Shown here in pieces: positions 63,282 through 64,000 of a DNA stretch of 64,000 bases; position 1 is the first letter of the stretch; each line of letters starts with the position of its first letter. Made by a program: the position numbers and the translations under genes. The stretch spans positions 124,001 to 188,000 of the forward strand of contig NZ_VJOO01000002.1 in the NCBI RefSeq assembly GCF_007556755.1, written 5' to 3'. The notes below the pieces were generated by a model, which saw only the letters and a list, made by a program, of their open reading frames with translations, searched no databases and had not been told where the DNA came from. This DNA comes from Tepidimonas fonticaldi. GTDB taxonomy: Bacteria; Pseudomonadota; Gammaproteobacteria; Burkholderiales; Burkholderiaceae_C.

Positions 63282-63998
63282 TCAGCGGGCAGACGGCACG
63301 GACAAGGTGGTGGGACGCCCGGCGTCGTCGCCGTGGTTGGCCTCCGGCGCGCCCTTGAAGCGCAGCAGGCGCAGTGCGTTCAGCGTGACCAGGGCCGTGG
63401 CGCCGGTGTCGGCCAGCACGGCAACCCACAAGCCGGTGATACCCAACACGGTGGTGACCAGGAACAAGCCCTTGAGGCCAATGGCGAATACGACGTTTTG
63501 GTGAATGTTGGCCATCGTCGCCCGCGACAGGGCCACCAGGTGGGCCACGTCCGTGACGCGGCTCTTGAGCAGCGCGGCATCGGCGGTTTCCAGCGCCACG
63601 TCCGTGCCGCCGCCCATGGCGATACCCACGTCGGCGGTCGCCAGGGCCGGCGCGTCGTTGATGCCGTCGCCGACCATCGCCACCTTGGCATCACGCTTCA
63701 TCTCGTTGACCAAGCGCAGCTTGTCCTGCGGCAGCAGCTCGGCCTCCCACTCGATGCCCAGCTTGCCGGCGATCGCCTGCGCGGTGCGGCGGTTGTCGCC
63801 GGTCAGCATGACCGAGCGCACGCCCATGGCGTTGAGCTGGGCCACGCCTTCGCGCGCGTCGCGGCGGGGCTCGTCGCGCAGGGCCAGCAGGCCCAGAACG
63901 TTCTTGCTGGCTTCGTCGAACAGGACCACCACGGTCTTGCCGCCATCCTCCAGCTTGTCGATTTCCCTGCGGTGCGCGGCTGTCAGCGTGGCCGTCTG
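63282..63998 (-). CDS. Heavy-metal P-type ATPase (CadA/ZntA-like), 3' part
   Basis: The frame enters from the right edge, so the start, the metal-binding domain and the phosphorylation site are outside; 238 codons are visible. Seen are the end of the nucleotide domain, MLTGDNRRTAQAI, the hinge VGDGINDAPALATADVGIAMG and the last membrane helices (VVFAIGLKGLFLVTTVLGITG, LWVAVLADTGATALVTLNALRLL). The D in VLADTG is the cation-site Asp of Zn/Cd/Pb ATPases. Exports divalent heavy metals. It is followed by the efflux operon on the same strand. Confidence 0.9.
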   Translation of the reverse strand, partial: QTATLTAAHRREIDKLEDGGKTVVVLFDEASKNVLGLLALRDEPRRDAREGVAQLNAMGVRSVMLTGDNRRTAQAIAGKLGIEWEAELLPQDKLRLVNEMKRDAKVAMVGDGINDAPALATADVGIAMGGGTDVALETADAALLKSRVTDVAHLVALSRATMANIHQNVVFAIGLKGLFLVTTVLGITGLWVAVLADTGATALVTLNALRLLRFKGAPEANHGDDAGRPTTLSVPSAR

Positions 63999-64000
63999 TT

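Overview
The window is most of the backbone of an integrative and conjugative element (ICE) of the ICEclc / PAGI-2 / PFGI-1 type, in high-GC DNA of the kind found in Pseudomonas and in beta-proteobacteria such as Bordetella, Achromobacter or Cupriavidus. The assignment rests on gene content and order: parA-parB, a replication module with ssb and topB, and then the set of integrating-conjugative-element protein families (TIGR037xx, PFL_46xx/47xx) in their usual order, ending in a MOBH relaxase. No integrase, tRNA gene or attachment site is present, so both element ends lie outside the window.

Layout. 1-8.8 kb: partitioning and replication (truncated parA, a small overlapping gene in the position of ICEclc shi, parB, DUF2857, STY4528-type replication protein, TIGR03761, DUF3158, ssb, topB). 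9.3-25.2 kb: a Dcm-type cytosine methyltransferase followed by 18 genes, mostly small and poorly characterised. Nearly every one has its own leader and ribosome-binding site and many are separated by terminators. They include a DUF6094 adenine-methyltransferase-like protein, an SF2 helicase, DUF3577, DUF3275 and DUF3085. 25.3-31.4 kb: first mating-apparatus operon (PilL-like lipoprotein to TraD and DUF4400). 31.4-32.4 kb: an AT-rich insertion on the minus strand coding a PD-(D/E)xK nuclease-like protein. 32.5-41.1 kb: second operon (RAQPRD to VirB4-like ATPase and a DsbA-like protein). 41.3 kb: radC. 41.9-46.6 kb: third operon (TIGR03757, 03756, 03755, TraG-N). 46.6-50.5 kb: DUF3742, a RES/Xre toxin-antitoxin pair and the relaxase TraI. 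50.6-64 kb: probable cargo with an orphan kdsA, glutaredoxin, a duplicated DUF305 protein, a GntR regulator, a SnoaL-like protein, a ClbS-like protein, an MFS transporter, a MerR regulator, a tripartite RND efflux system and the end of a CadA/ZntA-type P-type ATPase.

How it works together: ParA/ParB and the replication genes maintain the excised circle, TraI with TraD hands single-stranded DNA to the type IV secretion apparatus, and SSB, TopB and the methyltransferases probably help the DNA establish in a new host. The cargo points to metal and xenobiotic resistance; one cargo promoter has the CueR/MerR architecture (19-bp spacer with a dyad).

The most interesting non-coding signals are five copies of a pseudoknotted RNA leader (10997, 11896, 14867, 16409, 41047) with clear compensatory changes, one directly upstream of radC; a DnaA box plus phased 15-bp palindromes inside the replication-protein gene, which look like an origin; three copies of a 17-bp palindrome around the TIGR03761-ssb genes; and a shared ATTGTTTGCTG motif ahead of all three mating operons and topB.
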